Of a stretch of 64,000 nt of DNA, positions 40,425 through 54,000 are shown piece by piece. This stretch comes from Sphagnum magellanicum. Its lineage: Eukaryota; Streptophyta; Sphagnopsida; Sphagnales; Sphagnaceae. The notes beneath the pieces were generated by a model. That model ran no database searches. It saw only the letters and a program-made list of their open reading frames with translations, and was not told the origin of the DNA. Numbering within the stretch: the first letter of the stretch is position 1; the number at the start of each line of letters is the position of its first letter. The stretch covers positions 11,826,041 to 11,890,040 of the forward strand of contig CM038917.1 of the NCBI GenBank assembly GCA_021904315.1, written 5' to 3'. The position numbers and the translations under genes were made by a program.

Positions 40425-41600
40425 GTATCATCAACCAAAGCTCCAGAGAAAGTTAAAGCTGTCAACAGGTCTTTTGTAGACAGCCAGTGACAATCAGATT
40501 CTGCACTCCAATTTCAAGCACCTGTGGAGCTTCTGTAAAGTACGCGAGTCAGAACTGCAAGCACCCAAAATTGGGTTTTGATATAATTGAGCAGAGTTAT
40601 TTGAGGGTTTGCAATATAAAATAGATCTCATATGGGTAGAGTGATCCAAGAAGTGATCTCGGGCTTTGCATTGGTTTCTGTGCAGAATTGGTGACCACAA
40701 TGAGAAATTGCCTGTCAACTATGAGAGCTCTCTGCTGGATGCCTGGAGTGAGCTTGAGAGACAAACTGAGAGCTGTCAGGATGCTGTGAATCATATCATA
40801 GCCCTCGGGCCAATGAGGTTTCAAAAGCTGGTCCAGATATACAACAGGAAGTTCTGGCTCATCACTTGAATTTTGTTAGCAGACATCAGGGTTTTCTTCT
40901 CATTGCCCTTCCATTTCTTACATCTTTGTGTTGAAAAATTATTCACTATTTGCTTCATTTCCAATTTACTGGTTTGTGTAGCTTATCCTTGCACTTCAAT
41001 GCAATGGAATGGCGCTAAGTTGAGGTTGCCAAAGTCAGTATTCAATCCTGACTTGATTGTTTGAATGACAGAAATGTAAGAGGTATTCTAACTTGATGCA
41101 TTAAGCTCCTTTTATGTGTAAAAGCAGTGGCTGCAATGTCAAATGGGGGCAGTACAATTTAAAGTTTTCCCATATAATAAAAGGTTTGCTCAAGAATGTG
41201 ATGTCTGGACTGCAGTTAGTGATCCTTCAACATGTACATCAGGGGAAAGGGTGCAAAGGCTTTTAGTCTCATCTATATCTTCTATTTGGTGTGTACCCTG
41301 GAGTATCCATTTTGGACTTTGTACCATAAGATGACCACACAGCTGAGGGTTGATGCATATCATAAGACGAGTCTTGGGTTCGTTGGATTTTTGTAGTACC
41401 CAATGTGCAAACTCTTTTTGTGCATATATAATCTGTTTTTCCCCATGGTTTGTAGGCGAGCCAAGCTTTTCTGGATGCTATTCCAATGGTGTTCCTGGAT
41501 GGAACTTCTAGTTTGATGAATACATTCAATTTTCACCTTGGGATGAGTCAAATGCTATGCAATGTGACTTTGTTACGGGCTTAACAGTCTCCCCCCATAG
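40425..41600 (+). other. Probable 3' UTR and downstream flank of ValRS
   Basis: This stretch is less AT-rich than the DNA beyond it and directly follows the ValRS stop codon. ORFs crossing it (for example 40666-40869) lack motifs. It may contain the 3' UTR, possibly with alternative poly(A) sites. Confidence 0.4.
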
Positions 41601-44600
41601 ATTGAATGATGTCAATCTACTTCTATAAATTACAATCTAATAGCAATGGAGGAAATGTTGTCCATGGGCAAACTAGACTACTCAACTAATAATTGTTATA
41701 ACAATTAGGTTATCAATTACATTGTCCTGGTTGTCTACATTCTATGCTTTTAGCCAGAGTTGCAATGTTTTCACATGGAGTGAAAATGGATGACTTGCAA
41801 TTCATTGATCCATATGCAATAGTATCACAGCTCCAAGTTGCAACAATTTGTTTCCCAAGGGTGAAAGTTGACATCAGGTCAATGGTTTAAAAATTTTTGA
41901 CTACTTTTCCACCTTGATTAAGCAAAGTTGTAAAATAGCATGGAGGGATTGGCCATTATAGTACTTTACTCTTATAAGCAATTTTGGAATTCAAAAGATT
42001 GTTTTATATGGGAGATCTACATGAGTCCAAAGATCTCTAACCTCTCACCAACTTCATGAGCTTGAAATGTTTGTGAAGGTAGTTGTCATACATGGTGATT
42101 TATTGATTGTATTCCAAAATTGAAGACATGATTTTCACATTTGCACATAACAAGTGAGTAATGGAAAATGTCAGTTATATAGGTAACATGTGTTTCTATA
42201 ATTGGGGATTTGGAAAGTTGATGTCAAACTATTCTAGGTGCATCCTAATTCTAACTTTAGAATCAATCCTAAGGAGATGATGAATGGGATGAAAATGTTT
42301 CAACAAGATCATATTGGAGAAGTGTGGCACTACTAGGAGCAAGAGTAAAAGCACTAATACAATTTCATGAATTGCAAATGGCTTGCATGGGAAGCAAATC
42401 GTTGCTACCCTTCATTTTTACAAAACAACATAAACAATACATATATTCCAAACTATTCCTCGATTAAGGAAGATCCATAGCATATCCAATGCTACATTAG
42501 CAAAACAATAGAGTTAGAGAATGGTGTCGAGTAGGAAAATACCACTAGATCATTGGCTTTCCTTGAAGGAACTTGCCAAGTAGAAGGTGAGAAGATTTGC
42601 ATGACATAGGGAAGGTTCATGAGTTTGCACTCCTATCGAAGGAGATTGCCCATGTGCATACCAACATGGCCAATGCACATATCAAAACATTTCTTGGCAA
42701 TTTTTTTTGTATACATCAAAATGAAATGCACCCACTAATCTCCATGCATTTTCAATGTGAACTTTATAAGTACTTCACGACACATTGTTTAACTCAATTT
42801 ATCTTCACATGATGCATGCAATGTAATGTGTTGTTTATATAACTTGTGGAAAATGATCACACAATATCTTTTCCCTAAAAAGTATAAATCAATCTCCCCC
42901 TTTTTTTTCAAAATGTTGCATTAATTTATTTCCTATGTGCTTATTTTACCCATTTCCTTACAATAAGGAAATTGATTAATTGTTATCTCATCCAATTGGA
43001 ATAACGTTTGATGTGATGACCAAATGGTTAAGTGGTTCAAAGATGTTATCAAATTAGCTTCCCAAGCAATTTGAATTGCATATTTAGAATTATGAATTGC
43101 ATTTTGACCTTTGCATGAAATAAAAAAAGGTCACATAAATATTGGACATGTTTTAAGTAGATCCCCCCAAAGGATGTTGAGTGTTAAAATTTTACACTAC
43201 ATACACCAAACAAAGTATTGATTAGAAAGTATTTTGTGAAAAAACCTCCTTTTTTCAACCCTATTATTATTTATTTTCTTAATATAACATATTTAAACCA
43301 ACCTCTTTTTTAAAATTTGCATCAAATTATGATACTTTATATTAAATATTTTTTTAGTTTTAGTACTTGAAGTTATGAGGATTGATGAGGATGCAACTAA
43401 ACATGGTAAGATCAAGTGATAAGATTATTATTTTTTCGACATATCATATGTACTTATGATATCCTCCAACTACGTAGTTGGGAGTTGCCAAAACAAAATA
43501 CCTATCTAAAGTGCAAGTTTTTTCAAATGATTCAAAGGTTAATTGTGTGAAGGGACTTTCACTTTAGGTTCCTCCAAGTTTGTTAATAATTCATTTACTA
43601 GTATTAGTTCAATTACTAACCTATTAATTGAACCTACTAACAAAAAAACACCTAAATTTTTTAGTACTTTTTAAAAATATATTGGGGATTAACACATATC
43701 CTATATAATTATATCTTGGGTTTTTAAATAAACATAAACCTATTATAGAAAAAAAAAAATTATCCGACAACAAATACTTTATGCTTTTGTTCACATATTC
43801 CATAAATTCAGAAAAGTGTCTCGCCCCCCCCGATTCTATACCTTGAAAATGTTTTTTCTCACATCTTATAAATGGGAATTAAAATGCCTTAATTTAAGGG
43901 ACTTACAAATACCATGAAAGTTGGCAACAATATTAATTGATCATGAGACAAAAGATCATGTTTTTTGTATTACCAAATTTCCTCCATGGTATATGATGTG
44001 CCTTTAAAAATTTGTTAAATAATATTGAAGGTAATTATGCAATATGATGTGTTCCATATTTTTGCAATTTGGGCATGTTCCCAACTCCTTAGGTTGAAAC
44101 AAGAGGTTCATGCAAGAGCTTTGTAAAGACTAGGATGAGCACTTCATATTCAGGACTTAATCACATCAATTAAACAAACCAAAATAAGAAGACAATTAAT
44201 GTAGTTAGAGTTTAAAATGAGACACATGACAACAAGTACTCACATTGAACTCATCATGCACTACTATGGGAGGACTACTCTACCTAAAGTATATGTTGTA
44301 GCTCCACTTTTAGAGGTTTTTCATCCATTTTTAAAAAATTTCTCTTGCAACTTGGTTACAAGCTAGTTAAGGTATGGTGATACACATGTTCCAAGATTTT
44401 TTTTCAAATTTTATATAAGAATAGGTTTTTAGTTTCCTAGGTGTTATCACAAATCTTCAACAATCTAGGTGGGGATTGAAAATTTGGATAGATTCTTCTT
44501 GATAAAATAGGCCTAATGATGTTTACATTGTATGTGATGGAATCACCAATCTTAGGAGTATCAATAAATTTTTGACGTGTGGGACCCCTGCTTGATGAAA

Positions 44601-47600
44601 ACAAGAAGTTGATTGAAGATACAAGGCTTTTTGAAGAAGAATATGAATTCACTTGATTTTTGAGAGGTTTTCATTTAGATTTTTTTTAATCCACTTTGTT
44701 TTACTTCCTTCGTGCATTTTGTTTTGAATTTGATGTACAAGTAGTACATGCATGTGCATTGCATCCCTTTTATTCCTAAATTATTTTTCATGAAGGTTGC
44801 TTTGGGGTTGGAAACAAGTGGGTGAGAGGGATTTGCTATGTGTTGTGAATGAGACCAAGAAAATAACTAGAGACCAAGAGCTTGAAAAAATGGTCAATCT
44901 GTATAGTGCAACCCTTAACTCACTTTTGTATCAATATTCCAATGCATTGAAATTTTATCATTATGAAAAAGTATAGTTATGATTTGCGAGGGCAAGGGTT
45001 GTAGGCTTGAGATGGAACATTGACACATCTTACAATGTTTGTAAATTCTTGCAATGCTACTCACTTAAGGTAGAATTCTTAAAGTATAATTCATTGTTTG
45101 ACGTTAATATGAAAATAGTAATGTTAAAGTAAATGTTTTTTGAAAATGATTAATTTTATATGGATAAATCAAGGTTAGTTTTTCCAACATGACATCTAGG
45201 CTTTAAAATCATACCTTAAATCTTTCCTTTCAAATTGTTCTTTTCCAAATGGAGAAATGATCTTATTTGTACAATTTTTTGTGTTGTTTAAACAAGGATA
45301 TTTGTGCTAAATTCATAGCTTCGTGCAACACATGGAAAGAATTAATAGCAATAACCAAACTTTAAATTTTGTTATTTTGTTTATGAAGTTGTAAGACAAT
45401 ATCTATCATAAATAGGAAATATTTATATTAAATCAAAGCTAGATTAATGATTCATTATCATGCCACTTTAAATACCAAATTCACATTTTTCAAATCTTTG
45501 TTATTTTTTGTGATAACCTTAAACCTTGACCACATCTAGAATTGACTCCTACTCAAAAATCTTAAACCTTTTACTTGAGAATTGCCACTTTTGAGGAAAG
45601 AAATATGGACCATATCCAAAGGTTTTGGTAAATCTCAAATTTTCTTTAAAACCCTTATACCTAAAGATTTTAACTATTTAAAAAATACATATAATTTTAA
45701 ATAACCTAGCATTGAAATTTTTCTTCAAAATAAAGTATTGCACATTGGCTACTAGTTATTACCACTATTTAGCCTTATTATATTTTGCAAACAATTCTAT
45801 TATACTCCATATCAACAACCGTAGTTCCCCCTCCTTCTTAACATGGCAATGTTGGTAGGTTTTGGGATTTACATAGGTTTAGGTGTAGGTTATAGGTTAG
45901 GTTCTAAGGTCTTTGGATTGTAGGTTTTGAGTTTTCTTGGAACCTAATTCGACAATTGACCTTTTTTCAAAATTGAATTAAAACTTAAATTGGGGTGCTA
46001 CATCACAAACTCAATGGGTCACAATTTGGCAATAATAGTTGCACAATATTTTCTTTTCATAGGTTCGTATAGAATAAACACAAATGTCATTCATCTACTT
46101 ATGTTGTTTGAACATTGATGTTGTGTGCATTATTTAAACACAAATGTCATATGCCTATTTGTATTGTTTAGACACGCATGTTGTATATTTATTTGTGTTG
46201 TTTACATACGAAAATTGTGCACATAATTTTTGTGTTTAAATAATGCATGACATTCAAGTTTAAACAATATGAAATAATAAATTTTCCACGTATTTAAAAC
46301 AAATCCACGAAGCTTGTAAGTTTGTGATGTACTCAATTTGAACATGTTTGAGTTCTTTAAGTAGATTATAAAAAACATATTTAAAAAAAATATGTTTGGC
46401 CCTACATTTTAGGCAAATTCTTGCATTTGATTGGATGTACATAATTAATCTTCCATAATCTCTATCTTGGTCTATGTACACTAGTTGAACAAACTATTAT
46501 TGCACCTCAAAAAATAATTTATTTGTTTGTAATGGATATAGAACTGGACCTAATCTTAAACCAAACTAGTTTTAGATTCTTTGTGAAAATGATTGGAACC
46601 AAAAGTTTAAAACATTCAAAGAACAAATTTCAAGACCAAATTAGAGGTTACATCGAAAACAAAAAAAGAGTTATAACTAGGATTAAAATTTTCTTTTGAA
46701 ATGAAGAACTAAACAACATTGATATACATGTTTACATTTCCTTAAACAATCTTGTGAATGTAGCCCCTTCTAATCCTACAAAAATGGCAACTATTCCTTT
46801 CCTACAAACCCTAATTTTGTTATCAAATGGATTGAATAATGCTTATTTATTTATAAATATGTACTATCTAAAAAACATGTCTTTTACACCCTTAGCATTG
46901 TGATTAAAGTGATTGATGTAATTGAACTTCATGTCCAAAATGCCTATGTTGATTTATTTTGCCTCCTTTTCAAAAGTAGGTATGTTTGAAATGACTTTGA
47001 TGACTTACCACTTACACTTGGCATTTTTATGTTTGCGTGACTTAAGTGCATGTAGGCATAATGATTAACATAAGCCACTTTTATTAACATTGTTACAAGT
47101 GACATGTAACATTTGCTAGTTTTTAGTCATGGTGATTACTAGATTTATAATTTGGTGTGCCTAGGCATGTAAGTATGTAGGCCCCCCCCAAGCTATATCT
47201 AGGTGTATACATCTAGCTTGGGGTAGGTAGGTAGGTTGGTAAGTAGGTAGGTAAATATATAGATAGGAAAATAGGTAAGTGGGTAAGTAAGTAAATAAGT
47301 AAGTGGGTAGGTAAATAAATAGGTAGGTAGGTAGATAAGTTGTAGGTAGGTTGATGACCAATACACTTACGTGTTTTCCTTCCTACCTTCCTTACCTACC
47401 CACCTATTATGACCTTGCTACTACTTTTTTACCTACCTTCTTACATATTTAAACAAGAAGTGCAACAAAATGTGAATTTAACAAACCATACAAAAAATCA
47501 TGGCTTTTTGAGAAGTTCATGTTGATTGCATGTTGTTTTTTTAAAAAAAAACCAAAGGATCATAATATGAATGACCTATTTGACTATGTGTCAAATGAGA

Positions 47601-47780
47601 CATATAGTCGAAATGGACCAAAAAATGACGTCCTTGATAAAAATTACCAAAGGTTTAATCAAAATCACATGCCATTACCTATATTAGTTAAGTACCCTAA
47701 CTATATCTTATAAATTGTCAACAAAAAGGACGTGCCATTACCTATAGTACCCTAGCTATGTCTTATAATTGGAACCCCCA
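41601..47780. other. AT-rich intergenic DNA
   Basis: No genes or recognisable transposon ORFs. It contains ordinary A/T homopolymers and, at 46081-46215, a loosely repeated phrase (ACACAAATGTCAT followed by a TTGTTTA word, two or three diverged copies). A TAGG tract near its right end is listed separately. Confidence 0.5.
47222..47358. repeat. TAGG tetranucleotide repeat tract
   Basis: Degenerate GTAG/GTAA tetramers over about 135 bp, followed by a CTAC-rich tract on the same strand at 47380-47440. The two facing tracts could pair as an imperfect hairpin. It resembles 29370-29650. Confidence 0.85.
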
Positions 47781-47782
47781 TA

Positions 47783-49929
47783 CAGTAGAACCTATCTAAA
47801 ACAATAATGTTGGGACCGGGGGGTCGGTATTAATTAGAGAGGTTATTGAATTAGGCAAGGTCATACACTGGGCCATTTTAAGCCTCTTCTTATTACGGTA
47901 TAAATAGGGGTGGGGGGGGGGGGGGGGGTGCTTGGGGGAAGGGAGGGACAGGTTTGAAACATGCGGTTGGAACCTTCGCGAAGGTTGTTTCTCCGTCAAC
48001 ACCCCCCACACGCGCGCGTGCGTACTCGCATGCCCCCAACAACACACCATCCCGAAGAAAGGCGGGAAATACATGATGATGACGGACGAGGTCCGCATTG
48101 CTTTGTGCAACCACAAAAAATGCAACCCTACACTTTCACAAGTTGAGCTTCAGCACTAACTCAAGTCAAAACACAACATCGACGTCAGCCAGCTTATGAT
48201 TTCTCAGACCTTGAAGCGTTCAGCTGAGCTACTCAGATGTGATGAGGATCCCAACATTCAGAGCAAGTGCCAACGGACTGTCAAGTTCCCTACGATGGAA
48301 GAAACACTCGTTGAATGGATCCTGGCAAACCAAGAACACATCCCAATATCTGGGGATCTCATCAAGGAAAATGCCGCAAAGATCTTGGATCGCCTGCATC
48401 CTGGCCATGAACTGTTTGAGTTTTCAAACGGTTGGTTGGAAACATTCAAGCTTCGTCGCGGAATCAAGTCTTTCCGCCGTTTTGGTGAGAGTGGCTCCGT
48501 AGACATGAATGCCGTCAACCTAGCCTCCCAGGAATTTGCTAGTTGCTGGACCAGTATGCGTGGAATGACATCTACAATATGGATGAAACTAGCCTTTTCT
48601 TCCGCATGCAGGTTTGGGACATCTACTGTCTAATTGTGATCTGCGTCTAAGTCTTCACCTTTTTCTGATGCTGACCTTGCTAAACATTTTCAATTCCAGG
48701 CTGATAATTCCCTCGCAACAGAGCAACTTGAGGGGCGCAATCAGAACAAAGAGCGGCTCACCTTGGCTCTTTGCTGTAACAGAGACGATTCCGACAAGCT
48801 CCCCTTTTGGGTCATCGGAAAATACAAAAATCCCTATTGCTTCAAAAACATTAACCTTGGCAGCCTGGGCTACACTTATCGAAGCAATGCAAAGGCTTGG
48901 ATGATGCAGATCATCTTCTTAGAATGGTTGAACGCATTTGACCTTCATGTTGCCAACCGCAAAGTCCTTTTGGTTCTCAACAACTGCAGCGCACATGTCC
49001 CCCTTGAGCAACTCCTGCCCACATCCAACTGAGAAACACACGTGTCTTGTACCTTCCTCCCAATATGACGTCCAAGATCCAGCCCTGTGAAGCCGACATC
49101 AGCCGCAATTTTAAAGCCTATTACCACCGTCGCTTCAACTATCTCATGCTGCAGCGCCTTGAGGACGACATTGACCAAACACAAAAAATTAACGTGTTGC
49201 AGGCCATCTGGCTCGCTGTTCCTATCTGGGCAACAAATGTCAAGATTGCGACCATCTAAAACTGCTACAGGCACTGCCAAATCCGCACGATAAAGGGCCC
49301 TGGGCAGGCAACACCGACTTAGGAGGACCTCATTGACAAGGACGTCATTGACGAGCTAGAGTCGTAGATTACTAGGCTACACTACTAAAATTCGATGGAC
49401 ATTAAGAGCCTTCTCACCTATCCGGATGAGGATATTGTCTCCTACAGACCGACGATTGACGAAATCATTAATGGTCATCTCCCTCAGCTGGAAGGCACTC
49501 AGGCTAATGATGCTGACGAGGAGGATGACAATCAAGAAGTTGTTCTAGTGTCGACTAAGGAAGCCAACATGTTGTAGTCCCTAGAAACTTTTTGGCTCCA
49601 GCAAGACGGCGATAATGTTGTGTTTATCTCGTCATTGAGGCGCATGCAAGAAAAGGTCAGCATGTTTATGACCCGCCAAATGGTGCAGAAGAGCATCAAT
49701 GACTTTTTCTAGCTAGTTTAGGGAGGTTTGCAGCGATTTTGTAGCTATTTTTTTTTGTGTTTTGTAGGTTGTATTGAATTACAAAATTTTCGGGACTGCA
49801 AAAAGTTATTGAATATTGAATTAAAGAGTTTTATTGAATTGAGTATGGGCCCAACGTTGGGACCGGGTGCATATATTGAATTACAGAGGTTATTGAATTA
49901 AACAATATTGTTTTAGACATGTTCTACTG
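47783..49929 (+). mobile_element. Degenerate pogo/Tigger-type DNA transposon (2147 bp)
   Basis: Both ends carry terminal inverted repeats starting CAGTAGAAC and continuing TCTAAAACAATA after a short variable stretch, about 27 bp long with a few mismatches. The TIRs are flanked by TA on each side (47781-47782 and 49930-49931), the target-site duplication of the Tc1/mariner-pogo superfamily. Inside both termini is a roughly 45-bp direct repeat (GTTGGGACCGGG, then AGAGGTTATTGAATTA) near 47808-47855 and 49853-49900. The interior is clearly GC-richer than the host DNA and carries a damaged transposase. A G-homopolymer lies at 47909-47927. The element looks like an inactivated full-length copy. Confidence 0.9.
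48073..49712 (+). pseudogene. Tigger/jerky-like transposase pseudogene
   Basis: The N-terminal part has the two helix-turn-helix units of a CENP-B-type DNA-binding domain (TLSQVELQ, then VSQLMISQTLKRSAELL, then the HTH_CenpB part ending LRRGIKSFRRFGESGSVD). The DDE_1 domain follows: IYNMDETSLFFRMQ, then a GT-AG intron at 48612-48699, then ADNSLATEQLEGR, KLPFWVIGKYKNP, LLVLNNCSAHV, LPPNMTSKIQPCEAD and FNYLMLQRLEDD. Damage includes a TAA at 48157, a frameshift near 48540, further frameshifts near 49020-49050, and stops near 49258 and 49575. The second catalytic Asp is Asn (LNNCSAH for usual LDNCSAH). The acidic tail ends near 49712. It cannot make an active enzyme. Confidence 0.9.
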
Positions 49930-49931
49930 TA

Positions 49932-50915
49932 TTTACAAAACTTGTCTACTTGTGTGGCAAGCCATGTTAAATTTAATAACTTGTCCATTAATTCTACCAT
50001 TTAATAAGGCAACTTGTAGCTCAAGAACCAAATGAATTGCTTGTTAATTTGGAAAGGTTTTCTTTTCTATTGCAATATCAATGTAATTCAAAAGTTTTAA
50101 TGTGAACAAGTTTTGTACAAATCTTTGTGAATTTGGTTATGTAATGTGTTTAACAATTGTTTCTTGATTTTTTTAATAAGACAATAAAAAAAAATGATAT
50201 GTATATATATAATTCAATAGCCTTTAGTCTCCTCTATCTCTTGGTTTTCATTTAATGTCACCTCAATTATTGAATAACATACTAAAATTTGGATGTTTAG
50301 ATATGTATTGCCCCCCCATTTGTAAAAAAAATCAAGTGAGATGGAACAAATAACTACTACAAATTGGATCCCTAGAGAGTTTTTTAAAAAATTAAGGACA
50401 TAATAACAAAGGAGAAGCAAATCCCCAGGCCTTGGGTGAACATAATTTTCCAAACCCAAATAAAATTAGTCCATAGAATGTTATTCATATTATTTTGTAT
50501 TTGAAGTTGCATTGTCTTCATATGCAATAACAACAATTGTGTTAAACTATATGTTGTCACTTGATGTGCTACCTACTTACCTTATGTCTACCTACCTACC
50601 TATGACATACCTTACCCTACCTATCTACTTACATAATTTTGTTCAATCACATAATGAATGGAGTTTGAAATGTAAGAACCATAATTAACATGTTTGAATT
50701 TGTCAACAATTTGTAGTTTTCAAAAAAAAATCTTAAAACTTATTTGAACATTTATAAATTATATTGATTTTATTAAAATAAATATTTGAATAAGCTACAA
50801 GATGATGTTTTAATTTTCTTCATTTGAACAAAATGTGAAATAAAAAAGAATTTTCTAATGGTTTCATAGTTGACAAGACAAATGAAAATGTTACACATAT
50901 TTATTAACAAAAGGT
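49932..50915. other. AT-rich intergenic DNA
   Basis: No gene is seen. A short TACC/CTAC tract lies at 50570-50630. Confidence 0.5.
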
Positions 50916-50917
50916 TG

Positions 50918-51060
50918 TGTAGCTTGGTGGCAAAGGCATTGGGATGATTCTATGAGGTCTTGGGTTCAAACTTGTGCAAATTAGATATATGAATTTCAAA
51001 TATTTGGTCATGTACACAGTGTACTTGTATATCATAGACCTATGATTGTAGGTAGGTAGG
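50918..51060 (+). mobile_element. tRNA-derived SINE-like element with TAGG tail
   Basis: An A-box-like word (TAGCTTGGTGGCAAAGGC, 50920-50937) is followed 25 bp later by a B-box-like word (GGGTTCAAAC, 50962-50971). About 70 bp of unrelated body and GTAGGTAGGTAGG come next (51048-51060). The layout matches a tRNA-headed SINE with a simple-repeat tail. No complete tRNA fold is possible. It differs in sequence from the head at 29235-29315, so the two need not belong to one family. Confidence 0.45.
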
Positions 51061-54000
51061 ACTTATATGACATAACAAAACATTGACATGTGGAAAAATA
51101 TATATTCATATGTTGCCATGTGTCAAGTAAATGACTAGTTGAAAGTGACTACCATTTTGATTGGTCATATTTGACTACCATGCAAATGGGGAACTTGATA
51201 TATTGACTAGTCAAAAAAGTCATTACTCAAAAGTGCCACCCTAGTCTTGGTCAAAAAGACCACCTAATTGCATTGGGCAATGTTAATAACAACTTGTCCA
51301 AAACGAGTGGATGGCCTTTTTTATCATTGTCATTTTTGAATCATTTTTTGCTAGTTTTTCAATCAATTAAACTTTGAATTCTTGTAGTGAAATGAGGGTT
51401 CCCTAGGTTTGGTGAAAGCTTGAGGATGAAAGTTTAGGCTCAGGGAGGTTTGCTGAAGCTTGATAGAGGTTTGGCGAAGTACCTAGCCTTGAGGAAATTG
51501 CCTACTATTATTTTATAATATATAATACATTATTTAAGAATCATATTCATTATTTATGCTACCTATTAATCAACAATATTAATTAGCACCTTTGTCAATT
51601 TTTAGTCAAAACCAACAAGCCACTTCAACTAGTGCTTGTTAATTTTTAGTTAAAATAGACATGACATAATGAACATAATTAGTAATTCAATCATGTCCAA
51701 AATGATTGATGTGCTACATTGTGATGTCTTAAATGATTGGTCCTTTTCTTGATTATGGAGTCAACTTGTCCAAATGTCTGTTTTGACTAAAATCCAATGA
51801 TAAAAGATAGTGTTAAAAACAAGATCTATAATAATGATGGCAACTTTAACAAGGGGTATGTTGCACGGTGGCCTTGCCATTTATATTAAAATATTTGAGT
51901 TTCCCTAGTTTTTAGGCAAAAAAAGAATTATGGAAACTCAAATATTTCACCATGCTAAAATATAATCTTCAAAAAATTCATTTAAAAGAAACCAAAACCC
52001 TTCAAAATATTACAACTCTATAACTAATCTCAAGTTTCAACACAAGCCAAAATATCATCTTTCAAAAATCCTCATATAAAAATAGACCTATTATTTATTA
52101 CCTAATAGGGGCCAAAATCCCTTAAGCTACTATACTCTATAATGAATCTAAACACAATATCCTTGCCTACCAAGGCAAGGCCAACAAACCTACATAAAAT
52201 CATTGACCTCATCCTTGATCTAGTGGGCTCAACATGCCCACTTACTTTAACCCCTTCCAACTTACCACTAGTAATTCAAAATTTACCCTACAACCCAACA
52301 TTTTTTTGTGGCAAATTTTCACCATTTTGTGAAAAAAAAGGACCCAACAACATGGTCAAAGGGTTTTTTTTTTTAAATTCCAATTTTTTTGTCTCTAGGA
52401 AACTATGAAATCACCAATTTTTTGGGCAAAATTTGGCAAAATTCTAGTTTTCTTCCTTGAAAATCACAATATTTAGATATTAGGTTCTAGCAAGCCACCA
52501 AAATATAGCATGATTTATAATTTTTCTACTTCTCAATTTGTCTACCTAAATCCTCTAGTGGCTGATTGCCATGTTGGGTGCAACATCAAAAAATTGGAAA
52601 AAAAAAAAAAAAAAAACACTGCTACAACCATGCAGCAATCTTTTTCCATTTTTGTGATATCAAAATTTTGGAATTAAAAAAAAAAAAAAAATTGGAAAAC
52701 TTAGTCGAATTTACACTAGGAAAACAAAAAATTCTAAAATTTTCCCAATTTCTTTGTCAAAAAATGGCGAAATTTTGCCAAAAACAAGCACTACAATCAT
52801 GTAAACAAATAAATTCAAGTGACTAATTCCTACTTTTTAATACTATATCATAGTTTTTTTGGGCGAAATTTGGCGAAATTTTCAACTTTAAAAAAAAAAT
52901 ATTTTGACATATCCAAAGGATTTTTCATGGAAAAAATGGTAAATATATTCTCTAGATTTCAAAGAAAAAATATTCCAAATCACCTGAATTTCATGATGAG
53001 TTTCAGCATGGTAGCTAAGGATATAGAAGGATTCTAGTGTTCATATATGATGGTATGCAGCCAAATCAGGCTAAATCATCTTGTGGATGATCACTACTTA
53101 CAACTATACATCACAAAATTGAAAAAAAAAAAAAAAAAGCCCTGTTGAAGTGTGCTAGTAGATTCAGCAAAAAATTAACTATTAGAAAAATAAGTGAACA
53201 CTTTTGAGAAATTATGAAATGCAATTAAGATGAACTTAAAAAGTTTTTTTTTAAAAAAAACACATTAATTAATAATTTCCTAATGTAAGTGTTGGATTCT
53301 CAGAATTATAAATAAATAAAAATTCAGTATTTTTAATGTGCTGAATCTACCTACTAGCACAATTACAGTACTAGTTGCCATGGCAAAACCTTGAACCCCA
53401 AAGTATTCTTAATTTAAAACAATTTTCATTTGTCATGTGCAATTAACAAGCTCTTAGCACTTCCATCACTTAAGACTCTATGATGGGAGATGGTGGTGAG
53501 GTGCTTGGTTTCTTTTTTTAAGGGTTACCAAGGCATTCTCTAGTCACTAGGGTGTTACAACTCTGCAGTCTCAAACTATCATTTCATTTGCTACTTTCCT
53601 AGTTTCTATTTATTCAAGGAAGAAAGTTCATCATTTTGTACCTAATTGTGAAGAATTTGGCTTAATTGTTTTGATTACCCAGGTGTGCCTCTATTCAAAG
53701 AGCTTTCGCAAACATTTTAAAGACCAAATGCATATATGGCCATGAAATTTTGTACTTAGCCTTCTGAAAAATCTTCAGAAGCTGTCCAAGTTCCAAATAC
53801 TGCCTCTGCAGTGAGGGAGATTACACCAGACTTACAAGATTACACCAGTCTGCAGGATAGATATGGGAGCATTGTCCTCCAGAGAGACATGTATATCTAG
53901 ATAGCATGCGATTTAAGAAACAGGGGATTGTCCAGGTCCCTCATGTCTACACAATTGTTGCTCATGTACATGTGGACTTGCATACCTAATTGAAAACTGA

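Noticed and set aside
40666-40869. 67-codon ORF after the ValRS stop, considered as an extra gene
   Set aside because: No motif and no family resemblance; it lies in the probable 3' UTR.
42995-43085. Possible tRNA or SINE head (AAATGGTTAAGTGG word)
   Set aside because: Only an A-box-like word is present; no B box lies at proper spacing and no cloverleaf forms.
47161-47361. Minus-strand ORF with PTYLPTYL repeats
   Set aside because: It is a direct translation of the TAGG tetranucleotide tract.
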